Source: Pseudomonadota bacterium (GTDB taxonomy: Bacteria > Pseudomonadota > Gammaproteobacteria > Acidiferrobacterales > Sulfurifustaceae). Taken from it: DNA of 10,786 nucleotides. The notes beneath the pieces were generated by a model, which worked only from the letters and a program-made list of their open reading frames with translations, ran no database searches and was not told the DNA's origin. The DNA is taken from the NCBI GenBank assembly GCA_020354085.1, contig CP070641.1, positions 182,876-193,661 of the forward strand. The letters are read 5' to 3'. Positions 1 to 6,772 of the stretch are shown in pieces; position 1 is the stretch's first letter; every line of letters starts with the position of its first letter. Made by a program: the position numbers and the translations under genes.

Positions 1-843
1 TTCGGCCTCTGCCGTCGAGGCGCCCAAGTGCGGCAGCGCAACCACGCGCGGATGGTTCTTCAACAAATTACTTGGAAAGTCACACACATAGCCGTAGATC
101 TTACCGGCCTTGATGGCGCTGCTCACAGCTTCGTCGTCGACAATACCTTCGCGCGCGAAGTTGAGGATCACTGCGCCGTCCCTCATGACCTTTAGGCGTT
201 CGGCGTTGATTAGTTTACGTGTAGCGTCCACTAACGGCACGTGGAAGGTGACAAAGTCGGCTTGGCGCAGCAACTCTTCCACACTGTTCGCCTTGCGTAC
301 GCTCGCAGACAACTGCCAGGCCCCTTCGACCGTAAGGCCCGGATCGAAACCAACCACCTTCATGCCGAGATCGATTGCCGTGTTGGCCACCAATCTTCCA
401 ATCGCGCCCAAGCCGATGACGCCGAGCGTGCGCCCTGGAAGTTCGAAGCCCGCGAATTCCTTTTTGCCCGCCTCCACCGCGCGACTGATCTCCGCGTCGC
501 TTCCGTCCAGACGGCGCGCAAAATCCCAACCGGCGGCGATATGCCGACAGGCAATCAACATACCGGCGATTACCAGTTCTTTTACCGCGTTGGCATTCGC
601 GCCGGGAGCGTTGAATACCGGTATGCCCAAACGCGTAAGCTTGTCGACTGGAATGTTGTTGACGCCAGCGCCGGCGCGCCCCACGGCCTTGAGGCTCTTG
701 GGAATTTCCATATCGTGCATTTTGAATGAACGCAGAAGGATCGCATCCGGCGCCTTCGTATCGCCGGACACTTGAAATCTGTCCGCCGGCAAACGTGCCA
801 GACCGAGCGACGAAATATTATTGAGCGTCAGGACGTGAAACAT
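1..843 (-). CDS. serA: D-3-phosphoglycerate dehydrogenase, N-terminal 281 residues (runs off the window)
   Basis: Catalyses NAD-dependent oxidation of 3-phosphoglycerate to 3-phosphohydroxypyruvate, the first step of the phosphorylated serine pathway in the cytosol. The reverse strand reads open from an ATG at 843-841 to base 1 (281 codons, no stop), so the C-terminus, including any ACT domain, lies outside. Seen: an early RSFKMHDMEIP segment, GRAGAGVNNIPVDKL and FNAPGANANAVKELV typical of this family, a Rossmann motif GVIGLGAIGR near residues 141-150, the substrate-binding NFAREGIVD with Arg231, and PHLGASTAEAE with catalytic His272. The glutamate expected about 29 residues after the arginine in E. 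coli SerA is missing; the region reads YVCDFPSN. That pattern fits the shorter (about 390 aa) SerA subfamily found beside serC, as I recall it. The start lies 4 nt after the serC stop, so the two are probably co-transcribed and translationally coupled; serC makes the next enzyme in the pathway. Confidence 0.93.
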   Translation of the reverse strand, partial: MFHVLTLNNISSLGLARLPADRFQVSGDTKAPDAILLRSFKMHDMEIPKSLKAVGRAGAGVNNIPVDKLTRLGIPVFNAPGANANAVKELVIAGMLIACRHIAAGWDFARRLDGSDAEISRAVEAGKKEFAGFELPGRTLGVIGLGAIGRLVANTAIDLGMKVVGFDPGLTVEGAWQLSASVRKANSVEELLRQADFVTFHVPLVDATRKLINAERLKVMRDGAVILNFAREGIVDDEAVSSAIKAGKIYGYVCDFPSNLLKNHPRVVALPHLGASTAEAE

Positions 844-847
844 GGTC

Positions 848-1933
848 TCAACCCTGGGTGCGCACGAACTCGCGCATGTAGTTAATCAGCGCATCGATCC
901 CGGCTTCGGGCATGGCGTTGTAGATTGACGCGCGCATACCACCGACTGAACGGTGGCCCTTGAGCTGCACCAATGCGGCCTTCTTCGCGCCCTTAAGAAA
1001 TGCCTCGTCCAGTTCGGCATTCTTGAGCGTGAACGGCACGTTCATCCACGAACGGCTCACCGGTTCCACGGGATTGCGATAAAAGCCGCCGCTGCCGTCT
1101 ATGTACTCATACAGCTTTGCTGCCTTGCGCTGATTGATCTCCGCCATGCGCCTAAGACCGCCCTGTTGCTTGAGCCATTCGAACACCAAACCCGCCATGT
1201 ACCATGCGTAGGTCGGCGGCGTGTTGTACATCGACTCGTTGTCGGCGTAGGTCTTGTAGTCGAACACCGTCGGCGCGCTTGCCGACACCTGGCCCATCAA
1301 GTCCTCGCGCACAATGACGATTGTCAGCCCGGCCGGGCCGATATTCTTCTGCGCGCCGGCATAGATGACGCCAAATCGGGCGACGTCGATCGGACGCGAC
1401 AAAATCGTCGACGACATGTCTGCCACCAGCGGCACGTCACCGGTTTCGGGCACATAGGAAAACTCAACGCCGCCGATCGTCTCATTCGGCGTGTAGTGGA
1501 CGTAGGCTGATTGCGGGTTGAGCTTGAGTTCGTTTTGCTTTGGCGCGGTGGTGAACTGCGTCGATTCGCTCGAACCGGCGACATTCACCGCGCAAAACTT
1601 CTTTGCTTCCTTAATCGCTTTCTTCGACCACTCGCCTGTGTTGATGTAATCCGCCGTCGTCTTCCCGCGCAGCACGTTCATTGGCACCATCGCAAATTGC
1701 GCGGTCGCTCCGCCTTGCAGGAAAAGTACCTTGTAGCTCGCCGGGATCGCCAATAGCTCTCGCAGGTCGGCTTCCGCCTTCTGCGCGATGGCAATGAACT
1801 CCTTGCCGCGATGGCTCATCTCCATCACGCTCATGCCGCTGCCCTGCCAATCGAGCAACTCTTCCCGCGCGCGTGTTAGCACGGCTTCCGGCAACACCGC
1901 TGGGCCTGCACTGAAATTAATGACTCTCGACAT
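848..1933 (-). CDS. serC: Phosphoserine aminotransferase
   Basis: PLP-dependent transaminase that converts 3-phosphohydroxypyruvate and glutamate to phosphoserine and 2-oxoglutarate; the family also acts in pyridoxal phosphate synthesis. With the start at ATG 1933-1931 it is 361 aa, against 362 in E. coli. It opens with MSRVINFSAGPAVLP, the usual N-terminus. Other family signatures are GMSVMEMSHRGKEF (33-46), FLQGGATAQFAM (71-82), NTGEWSKKA (98-106), ADMSS (171-175), and the PLP-binding lysine K196 in YAGAQKNIGPAG. The C-terminal GHRSVGGMRASIYNAMP (326-342) is also typical. The frame stays open upstream to 1966, but those 11 extra codons are not family-like and the hairpin at 1953-1966 falls there. 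An AAGGGG at 1952-1947 lies 13 nt before the chosen ATG, a somewhat long spacing. The gene is 88 bp downstream of gyrA and 4 nt upstream of serA. Confidence 0.97.
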   Translation of the reverse strand: MSRVINFSAGPAVLPEAVLTRAREELLDWQGSGMSVMEMSHRGKEFIAIAQKAEADLRELLAIPASYKVLFLQGGATAQFAMVPMNVLRGKTTADYINTGEWSKKAIKEAKKFCAVNVAGSSESTQFTTAPKQNELKLNPQSAYVHYTPNETIGGVEFSYVPETGDVPLVADMSSTILSRPIDVARFGVIYAGAQKNIGPAGLTIVIVREDLMGQVSASAPTVFDYKTYADNESMYNTPPTYAWYMAGLVFEWLKQQGGLRRMAEINQRKAAKLYEYIDGSGGFYRNPVEPVSRSWMNVPFTLKNAELDEAFLKGAKKAALVQLKGHRSVGGMRASIYNAMPEAGIDALINYMREFVRTQG

Positions 1934-1952
1934 GATGGAATGACTTCCCCTT

Positions 1953-1966
1953 GTGGCTATCGCCAC
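1953..1966 (-). promoter_or_regulatory. Small hairpin in the serC leader
   Basis: On the minus strand GTGGC-GATA-GCCAC forms a perfect 5-bp stem with a 4-nt loop, directly upstream of the purine-rich AAGGGG (1952-1947) that may be the serC ribosome binding site. It lies in the 88-bp gyrA-serC gap. There is no T-run, so it does not look like an intrinsic terminator; it may tune serC translation or mRNA processing. A second weak stem (AGCCG/CGGCT) lies nearer gyrA in the same gap. Short stems of this kind are common by chance in GC-rich DNA. Confidence 0.3.
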
Positions 1967-2021
1967 TGCTCAAGCGACCTGCGCCAATGTTGCAGCCGTA
2001 CGTGCGGCTCGCGCGCCCAAA

Positions 2022-4574
2022 TTATTCTTCGTCCGACTCCGCGACTTTCTCAAGCCCCGCGAGCTGTTCACCCTCCGAGGTTTCGATCAGCCGCACGCCT
2101 TGCGTGTTGCGCCCCACTTCCGAGATCTCTTTCACGCGTGTGCGAATCAACGTGCCGTTGGTCGTGATCAACATCACCTCATCCTCTTGGCCCACGATGC
2201 ATGCGCCCACCACAGGGCCGTTGCGCTCGTTGACTTGAATCGAGATGACACCCTGCCCACCACGATTGTGGGTCGGATAGTCCACCACCGGGGTGCGCTT
2301 GCCATAACCATTGGCCGTCGCCGTAAGCACCGCCGCGCCCTCGCCCACTGTTTCTTCACAAGCGATGATGAGCGAAACGACTGACTGACCTTCTTTGAGC
2401 GAGATGCCACGGACACCGCGCGCGGTGCGCCCCATGGGGCGCACGTCTTGCTCGGCGAAGCGCACGACCTTCCCGGCGTCACTAAACAACAGGATCTCGC
2501 AACTACCGGTGGTGAAGCCGACGTCGACCAGTCGATTGTCGCCTTTAAGCTCGATGGCGATGATGCCACTCGGACGCGGACGCGAAAACTCGCTCAACGC
2601 GGTCTTCTTCACCGTGCCGTCCGAGGTCGCCATGAACACGAATCCTTCTGCCGCGAAGTCGCGCACTGGCAGGATGGCGTTGACCTTCTCGCCTTCATCG
2701 AGCCGCAGCAAATTCACGATCGGTTTCCCGCGCGCGCCACGCCCGGCCTGCGGAATCTCGTAGACCTTGAGCCAGTAGATCTTGCCGTGGTTGGAGAAGC
2801 ACAGGATGGTGCTGTGGGTGTTGGCAATCAGCAGTTTTTCGACGAAATCCTCTTCACGGATGGTGGTGGCCATCTTGCCGCGCCCACCACGACGCTGTGC
2901 ACGGTAGGCTGACAGCGGCTGCGACTTCACATAGCCCGCATGTGAGAGCGTCACTACAACGTCCTCCTCTGCGATCAGATCTTCCATCTTGAGGGAGATA
3001 CGTTCGGCGCGGATCTCCGTGCGCCGCTCGTCCCCGTACTGCTCGCGAATCGCAATCAACTCCTCATGAATCACCTTCATCAGGCGATCGGGATTGGCGA
3101 GAATGTCGATAAGATCGGCGATGGTCTTGAGGATTTCGCGATACTCATCATGCAGCTTGGTCTGCTCCAAACCCGTCAGACGATGCAGACGCAAGTCCAA
3201 GATAGCCTGGGCCTGCGCCTCCGACAGCTTGTACCCCTGGGGCGTGAGCCCGAGCGCCGGGTCAAGATCCTGCGGACGCGTGAGCGATAGATCGGCACCG
3301 GCCAACATCTTACTCACCACGGTCGCCGGCCAGGCGCGCGCGATCATCTTGGTGCGCGCCTCGTGCGGATCCTTGGCAGACTTGATCAACGCCACCATCT
3401 CGTCGATCGACTCGAGCGCGACAGACAGACCTTCCAAGATGTGCGCGCGCTCGCGCGATTTGCGCAGAAGATAGATCGAGCGCCGCGTGACCACCTCGCG
3501 CCGGTGACGCAGAAAGGCTTCGAGCAACTCCAGAAGATTGAGCAGGCGCGGCTGGCCGTTGACCAACGCCACTATGTTGATGCCGAACACGGACTGCATC
3601 GCGGTGTGCTCGAACAAATTGTTGAGAATCACCTCGGTCACTTCGCCGCGCTTTAGTTCGATGACCATGCGCATACCGGATTTGTCTGACTCGTCGCGCA
3701 GCTCGGCGATACCCTCAATCTTGCCATCGCGTACCAGCTCGGCGATCTTCTCGAGCAGGTTGGCCTTGTTCACCTGGTAAGGCAGCTCGGTCACAACGAT
3801 GGTGTCGCGTCCGCGCTTCTCATCGGTCTCGATTGTTGTCCGTGCACGTACATAGACCTTGCCGCGCCCAGTGCGATACGCATCGTGGATGCCCTCGATG
3901 CCGGTGATGATGCCGCGCGTCGGGAAATCCGGTCCCGGCAGGTGCTGCATCAACTCATCGATCGTCGAATCAGGCTTGTCAATCAGGGCAACACACGCGT
4001 TGATCACTTCCGTCAAGTTGTGCGGCGGGATGTTGGTGGCCATGCCGACCGCGATTCCGGAGGAGCCGTTGACGAGCAGGTTCGGAAGCCTGGTCGGCAT
4101 AACCAGCGGCTCGTGCTCGCTGCCGTCGTAGTTGGGGCCGAAGTCGACGGTCTCTTTGTCGAGGTCGGCAAGCATCTCGTGCGCGATACGTGCCATGCGA
4201 ATTTCGGTGTAACGCATGGCTGCCGGCGCATCGCCGTCGACCGAGCCGAAGTTGCCCTGCCCGTCGATAAGCATGTAGCGCAGCGAGAAGTCTTGAGCGA
4301 GACGCACGATGGTGTCGTACACCGCGGTGTCGCCGTGCGGGTGGTACTTGCCGATCACGTCGCCGACCACGCGCGCCGACTTTTTGTACGGCTTGTTGTA
4401 GTCGTTGCCGAGCTCGTGCATGGCATAGAGCACGCGCCGATGAACCGGTTTAAGACCGTCGCGCACATCCGGCAGCGCCCGACCCACGATCACGCTCATG
4501 GCGTAATCCAGGTACGACTTGCGCATCTCGTCTTCGAGATTTACCGGAACCGTCTCTTTGGCGAATTCTTGCAT
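2022..4574 (-). CDS. gyrA: DNA gyrase subunit A
   Basis: The breakage-reunion subunit of the A2B2 type II topoisomerase that introduces negative supercoils. 850 aa (E. coli: 875). Residue numbering of the N-terminal domain matches E. coli exactly: catalytic Tyr122 in AAMRYTEIR, and the quinolone-resistance-determining region HPHGDTAVYDTIVR with Thr83 and Asp87. Thr83 is the natural residue in Pseudomonas, so it need not mean acquired resistance. The breakage-reunion region spans about residues 30-500, followed by the C-terminal DNA-wrapping beta-pinwheel, which begins with the GyrA-box QRRGGRGK at 560-567. The protein ends in a short acidic tail (ESDEE). No intein interrupts it. The start MQEFAKETVPVNLEDEM aligns with E. 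coli MSDLAREITPVNIEEEL. No clear Shine-Dalgarno sequence precedes the ATG; the position is taken by a hairpin (4585-4603). serC follows after 88 bp. Confidence 0.99.
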   Translation of the reverse strand: MQEFAKETVPVNLEDEMRKSYLDYAMSVIVGRALPDVRDGLKPVHRRVLYAMHELGNDYNKPYKKSARVVGDVIGKYHPHGDTAVYDTIVRLAQDFSLRYMLIDGQGNFGSVDGDAPAAMRYTEIRMARIAHEMLADLDKETVDFGPNYDGSEHEPLVMPTRLPNLLVNGSSGIAVGMATNIPPHNLTEVINACVALIDKPDSTIDELMQHLPGPDFPTRGIITGIEGIHDAYRTGRGKVYVRARTTIETDEKRGRDTIVVTELPYQVNKANLLEKIAELVRDGKIEGIAELRDESDKSGMRMVIELKRGEVTEVILNNLFEHTAMQSVFGINIVALVNGQPRLLNLLELLEAFLRHRREVVTRRSIYLLRKSRERAHILEGLSVALESIDEMVALIKSAKDPHEARTKMIARAWPATVVSKMLAGADLSLTRPQDLDPALGLTPQGYKLSEAQAQAILDLRLHRLTGLEQTKLHDEYREILKTIADLIDILANPDRLMKVIHEELIAIREQYGDERRTEIRAERISLKMEDLIAEEDVVVTLSHAGYVKSQPLSAYRAQRRGGRGKMATTIREEDFVEKLLIANTHSTILCFSNHGKIYWLKVYEIPQAGRGARGKPIVNLLRLDEGEKVNAILPVRDFAAEGFVFMATSDGTVKKTALSEFSRPRPSGIIAIELKGDNRLVDVGFTTGSCEILLFSDAGKVVRFAEQDVRPMGRTARGVRGISLKEGQSVVSLIIACEETVGEGAAVLTATANGYGKRTPVVDYPTHNRGGQGVISIQVNERNGPVVGACIVGQEDEVMLITTNGTLIRTRVKEISEVGRNTQGVRLIETSEGEQLAGLEKVAESDEE

Positions 4575-4584
4575 CGGGCGGGTC

Positions 4585-4603
4585 GCAGTTAGCGTCTAAC
4601 TGC
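4585..4603 (-). promoter_or_regulatory. Perfect 8-bp inverted repeat in the gyrA 5' leader
   Basis: The minus strand reads GCAGTTAG-ACG-CTAACTGC: a perfect 8-bp stem with a 3-nt loop, ending 10 nt before the gyrA start codon. It occupies the place where a ribosome binding site should be, and the remaining 10 nt (GACCCGCCCG) hold no purine-rich motif. If transcription starts from the TACAAT box at 4628-4623, the repeat lies inside a leader of about 42 nt. It could act as an RNA hairpin affecting gyrA translation or as a DNA operator. It has no T-run and sits before the gene, so it is not a terminator for gyrA. Confidence 0.5.
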
Positions 4604-4622
4604 TTGCTTTATATGTCTTTTT

Positions 4623-4628
4623 ATTGTA
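4623..4628 (-). promoter_or_regulatory. Putative -10 box of a gyrA promoter
   Basis: TACAAT on the minus strand matches the sigma-70 consensus TATAAT in 5 of 6 bases and lies in the only AT-rich stretch between mtnA and gyrA, followed by AAAAAGACATATAAAG. It would place a transcript start near 4616, about 42 nt before the ATG. No good -35 hexamer is present at 16-18 bp spacing (GTACCT at 17), so the promoter may be weak, activator-dependent or supercoiling-sensitive, as gyrase promoters often are. A TATAAA at about 4613-4608 is an alternative. Confidence 0.4.
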
Positions 4629-4703
4629 GCTGGAGGCGTCGAAACAGGTACGAATTCTACCATGGTTAGGTAGCCAACTGCATCAGAATCGGGGAGTTAC
4701 GGC

Positions 4704-4718
4704 GCCCCGCGGCGGGGC
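4704..4718 (-). other. GC-rich hairpin just after the mtnA stop codon
   Basis: GCCCCG-CCG-CGGGGC on the minus strand gives a perfect 6-bp, all-GC stem with a 3-nt loop, starting 5 nt after the mtnA stop codon. Its position suits transcript 3'-end stabilisation or a weak or Rho-assisted terminator separating mtnA from gyrA. The following bases (GCCGTAACTCCCC) contain no T-run, so a standard intrinsic terminator is not supported. The rest of the 148-bp mtnA-gyrA gap holds the gyrA promoter candidate and leader described separately. Confidence 0.35.
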
Positions 4719-4722
4719 CGCT

Positions 4723-5790
4723 TCAGGCCGCCATCAGACCCGCCATTTTCTCGCGCGTGGGGTGCTCGACCACGCCCTTTTCGGTCACTATCGCGTCGAT
4801 CAGGTCGGCGGGCGTGATGTCAAAGGCGGGGTTCCAGGCTCGCGCGCCTTCCGGTGCCGTGCGCGTGCCGCCGAAGCTCAAGACCTCGTCTTGCGGCCGC
4901 GTTTCGATGGGAATGGCGGACCCATCGGCGGTGGCCAAGTCAACGGTACTGGTCGGCGCTACCACCATGAATTTGACGTCATGATGGCGTGCCGCGACCG
5001 CGGTCATGTAGGTACCGATCTTGTTGGCGGTATCGCCATTGGCGGCGATGCGGTCGGCGCCGACGATCACCCAAGCGACCTTGCCCTGCTTCATGAGATA
5101 AGCCGCGGCGCTGTCAGCAATCAAGGTTGCGGGGATCCCTTCTTGCACCAACTCCCAAGCGGTAAGCCGCGCGCCCTGTAGCCACGGCCGCGTTTCGTCC
5201 GCATAGACGTGAGCGATACGTCCGTTTGCGTAGCCCGCGCGCGCCACCCCGAGCGCAGTGCCGTAACCGCCGGTCGCGAGCGCACCCGTATTGCAGTGCG
5301 TGAGTACGCCGCTGCCCTTTGCAATCAACGCCGCGCCGAGCTCGCCCATGCGCCGATTGGCAACAATGTCGTCGGCGTGAATTCTCCTGGCTTCGGCGAG
5401 CAGCGCGCCTTCGGGATTTCCGTCGGGCAAGCCCGTGATCAACGCACGCATGCGCTCTACTGCCCAGCGCAGATTCACTGCCGTCGGCCGCGCATCGGCG
5501 AGATACTTCAGGTCTGCTTGAATCGCTTCGCGCCAACTCTTCGGGTCTGCGCGATAGCGATTGCGCGCCGCGAGCACTACCGCATAGGCCGCGGTGATCC
5601 CAATAGCCGGCGCGCCACGCACCACCATGTCGCGGATTGCGTGCGCGCAATCCAAGACATTGTCGTAAGTGATGTGGGTGTACCGACCCGGCAGGATGCG
5701 CTGGTCGATCAGCCGCAAGTGATTTTCGACCCAATCAACGGCACGGATCCGGTCGTAAGGGACCTCAATCGTATTATCGGGCCTCGCCAT
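4723..5790 (-). CDS. mtnA: S-methyl-5-thioribose-1-phosphate isomerase
   Basis: Isomerises methylthioribose-1-phosphate (aldose) to methylthioribulose-1-phosphate in methionine salvage. 355 aa, the usual size for this eIF2B-alpha-like family. Seen: RGAPAIGITAAYAV (58-71), the catalytic cysteine C166 in THCNTGALATGGYGTALGV, YADETRPWLQGARLTAWEL (196-214), and the catalytic aspartate D246 in VGADRIAANGDTANKIGT. The C-terminal region has the ExxPxxE-like proline-rich family pattern ending in TEKGV. The ATG at 5790 gives a normal N-terminus, although no strong Shine-Dalgarno precedes it (CTTCGCATCCG). It lies 62 bp downstream of the GNAT gene on the same strand and 148 bp upstream of gyrA. Its pathway partner mtaD is on the other side of the GNAT gene, divergently oriented. 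In Pseudomonas, mtnA and mtaD are direct neighbours. Confidence 0.97.
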   Translation of the reverse strand: MARPDNTIEVPYDRIRAVDWVENHLRLIDQRILPGRYTHITYDNVLDCAHAIRDMVVRGAPAIGITAAYAVVLAARNRYRADPKSWREAIQADLKYLADARPTAVNLRWAVERMRALITGLPDGNPEGALLAEARRIHADDIVANRRMGELGAALIAKGSGVLTHCNTGALATGGYGTALGVARAGYANGRIAHVYADETRPWLQGARLTAWELVQEGIPATLIADSAAAYLMKQGKVAWVIVGADRIAANGDTANKIGTYMTAVAARHHDVKFMVVAPTSTVDLATADGSAIPIETRPQDEVLSFGGTRTAPEGARAWNPAFDITPADLIDAIVTEKGVVEHPTREKMAGLMAA

Positions 5791-5852
5791 CGGATGCGAA
5801 GAATAACACGCCGCACGCCGTACGAACCGTCATACGTGCTGCACAGAAACCG

Positions 5853-6623
5853 TTAAGACGACGGCTTTCGGCGTTCCCACATCCCCATGACACCGACATT
5901 GTGGTAGCCAAGCGACGCATAGACCTTCGCGCCGAGTGCACTCGCTTGCAGTGACGTCGTCTTGCAGCCACGACGTTGCGCTTCGCGCAGCGCGACGGCA
6001 AGCAGACGCGTGGCGATGCCGTGACCGCGCGCTTCCGGTAGCGTCGCGACGCCAGAGATACCGCAGTCGCCATTTTCATCTTCGTGCGCGAGCGTGACGC
6101 CGACGACATCGCCATTCAAACGTGCTGCATAACCGTGACAACTCGCATCGGCCCACCTCGTTAGAGCCGCTTCGAACGCCGGCGGCGGAAAACCATAGGC
6201 GGCGTCGTTCACGCGCCCAATAATGCTGATGTCATCGGTAGTTGACCAATCGAGGTCACCTAGATCTGGGAGCGCCATGTCCGTCATCGGCGCGGCCATG
6301 GCGACGGGATTCCCATCCGGCTTGTGACCCCGCGCAACGAGCGCGGGGCCAGTCGTGTTGTCGCCAGCATCCGTCCACACTGTCCAGGCACGGACACCGG
6401 CTTCGTTGTAGGTTGCGCTAATGGCGTCGTAGTTAGCGAACAGCAAGTCGGGTTTATCGTAAATGACCCAATTAAAAATGGACCGATCGGGGGCGGCGGG
6501 AATGACAGAGATCATGACGCCCGGCCAACGCACAACGCGTCCCGTAAGGGAGCAACCCGCGAAGAACTCGCACTCAGTCTTTAGCAGATCACGCGCAAGC
6601 CGATACAGCGATTGATTGTCCAT
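5853..6623 (-). CDS. GNAT-family N-acetyltransferase, substrate unknown
   Basis: A 256-aa cytosolic protein. The C-terminal half (about 130-250) is a GNAT domain: the acetyl-CoA-binding motif A reads GVATLPEARGHGIATRLL (191-208) with the R-G-H-G-I-A pyrophosphate loop (199-204), followed by LQAS and GAKVYASLGY (231-240), the typical C-terminal strand-helix. The N-terminal half (SIFNWVIYDKPD, then EAGVRAWTVW at 74-83) looks like a second, degenerate GNAT-like half or a substrate domain. Similar two-part proteins are, from memory, common in actinobacteria and soil bacteria; the acceptor is unknown. The start ATG 6623 is preferred to the TTG at 6647 because GAGGG at 6635-6631 lies 7 nt upstream and a promoter-like -10 overlaps the TTG. 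It is interposed between mtnA and mtaD, which are neighbours in Pseudomonas, so it may be an insertion in this lineage. A role in the salvage pathway is not shown by sequence. Confidence 0.85.
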   Translation of the reverse strand: MDNQSLYRLARDLLKTECEFFAGCSLTGRVVRWPGVMISVIPAAPDRSIFNWVIYDKPDLLFANYDAISATYNEAGVRAWTVWTDAGDNTTGPALVARGHKPDGNPVAMAAPMTDMALPDLGDLDWSTTDDISIIGRVNDAAYGFPPPAFEAALTRWADASCHGYAARLNGDVVGVTLAHEDENGDCGISGVATLPEARGHGIATRLLAVALREAQRRGCKTTSLQASALGAKVYASLGYHNVGVMGMWERRKPSS

Positions 6624-6647
6624 GGGGGAACCCTCGCCGCTGACCAA

Positions 6648-6677
6648 ACGATACCGCGCTCACCGGTGCGCTGCCAA
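6648..6677 (-). promoter_or_regulatory. Putative sigma-70 promoter of the GNAT gene, with a palindrome in the spacer
   Basis: On the minus strand, TTGGCA (6677-6672, 5 of 6 to TTGACA) and TATCGT (6653-6648, 4 of 6 to TATAAT) are 18 bp apart. Transcription would start near 6641, giving a leader of about 18 nt that carries the GAGGG ribosome binding site. The spacer contains the 8-bp palindrome CACCGGTG (6661-6668), flanked by partly symmetric GCGC/CGC. A palindrome between -35 and -10 is a common operator position, for example for MerR-type regulators or repressors. Confidence 0.4.
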
Positions 6678-6735
6678 CGTCCACTTGATTACGTCGAGCG
6701 GAATCATACGCCGTGCCAACTTTGCGCCTATTCCT

Positions 6736-6741
6736 TATACT
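6736..6741 (+). promoter_or_regulatory. Putative -10 box for the mtaD operon
   Basis: TATACT matches TATAAT in 5 of 6 bases and lies 31 bp before the mtaD ATG. No convincing -35 hexamer is present at 16-18 bp upstream (GTGCCA at 17). Transcription would begin near 6748, downstream of the alternative GTG start at 6713, which supports the ATG at 6773. The 149-bp divergent gap also contains TGCCAAC twice in direct orientation (6672-6678 and 6714-6720). Confidence 0.35.
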
Positions 6742-6772
6742 GCTCACGTCGGCCTCGCCACTGACGACACGG

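Noticed and set aside
110..775. Open frame of 221 codons on the plus strand opposite serA
   Set aside because: The reverse strand encodes an unbroken, motif-complete phosphoglycerate dehydrogenase; the plus frame has a Ser/Arg/Pro-rich shadow composition.
1934..1966. Upstream in-frame start for serC adding 11 residues
   Set aside because: The extra residues are not family-like, and SerC proteins begin at the MSRVxNFSAGP motif; the purine-rich site lies within the extension.
4208..4330. Quinolone-resistance mutation or intein in GyrA
   Set aside because: Thr83 and Asp87 form a natural combination seen in wild-type Pseudomonas, and the frame around Tyr122 is uninterrupted.
3885..4592. Long open frame (235 codons) on the plus strand opposite gyrA
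   Set aside because: It lies wholly antisense to a well-conserved gyrA, has low-complexity V/H/R-rich composition typical of a shadow frame, and matches no family I recognise.
4704..4718. GC hairpin after mtnA as an intrinsic terminator
   Set aside because: No T-run follows the stem on the minus strand; kept only as a hairpin.
5807..5820. Tandem duplication CACGCCG x2 upstream of mtnA as a regulatory repeat
   Set aside because: Two 7-bp copies in GC-rich DNA are expected by chance and show no further structure.
5209..5856. Open frame of 215 codons on the plus strand opposite mtnA
   Set aside because: Antisense shadow of mtnA, with no domain signature and no ribosome binding site.
6713..6772. 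GTG start for mtaD adding a hydrophobic 20-residue lead that could look like a signal peptide
   Set aside because: MtaD is cytosolic, the lead lacks a conserved counterpart, and a -10-like TATACT sits inside it.
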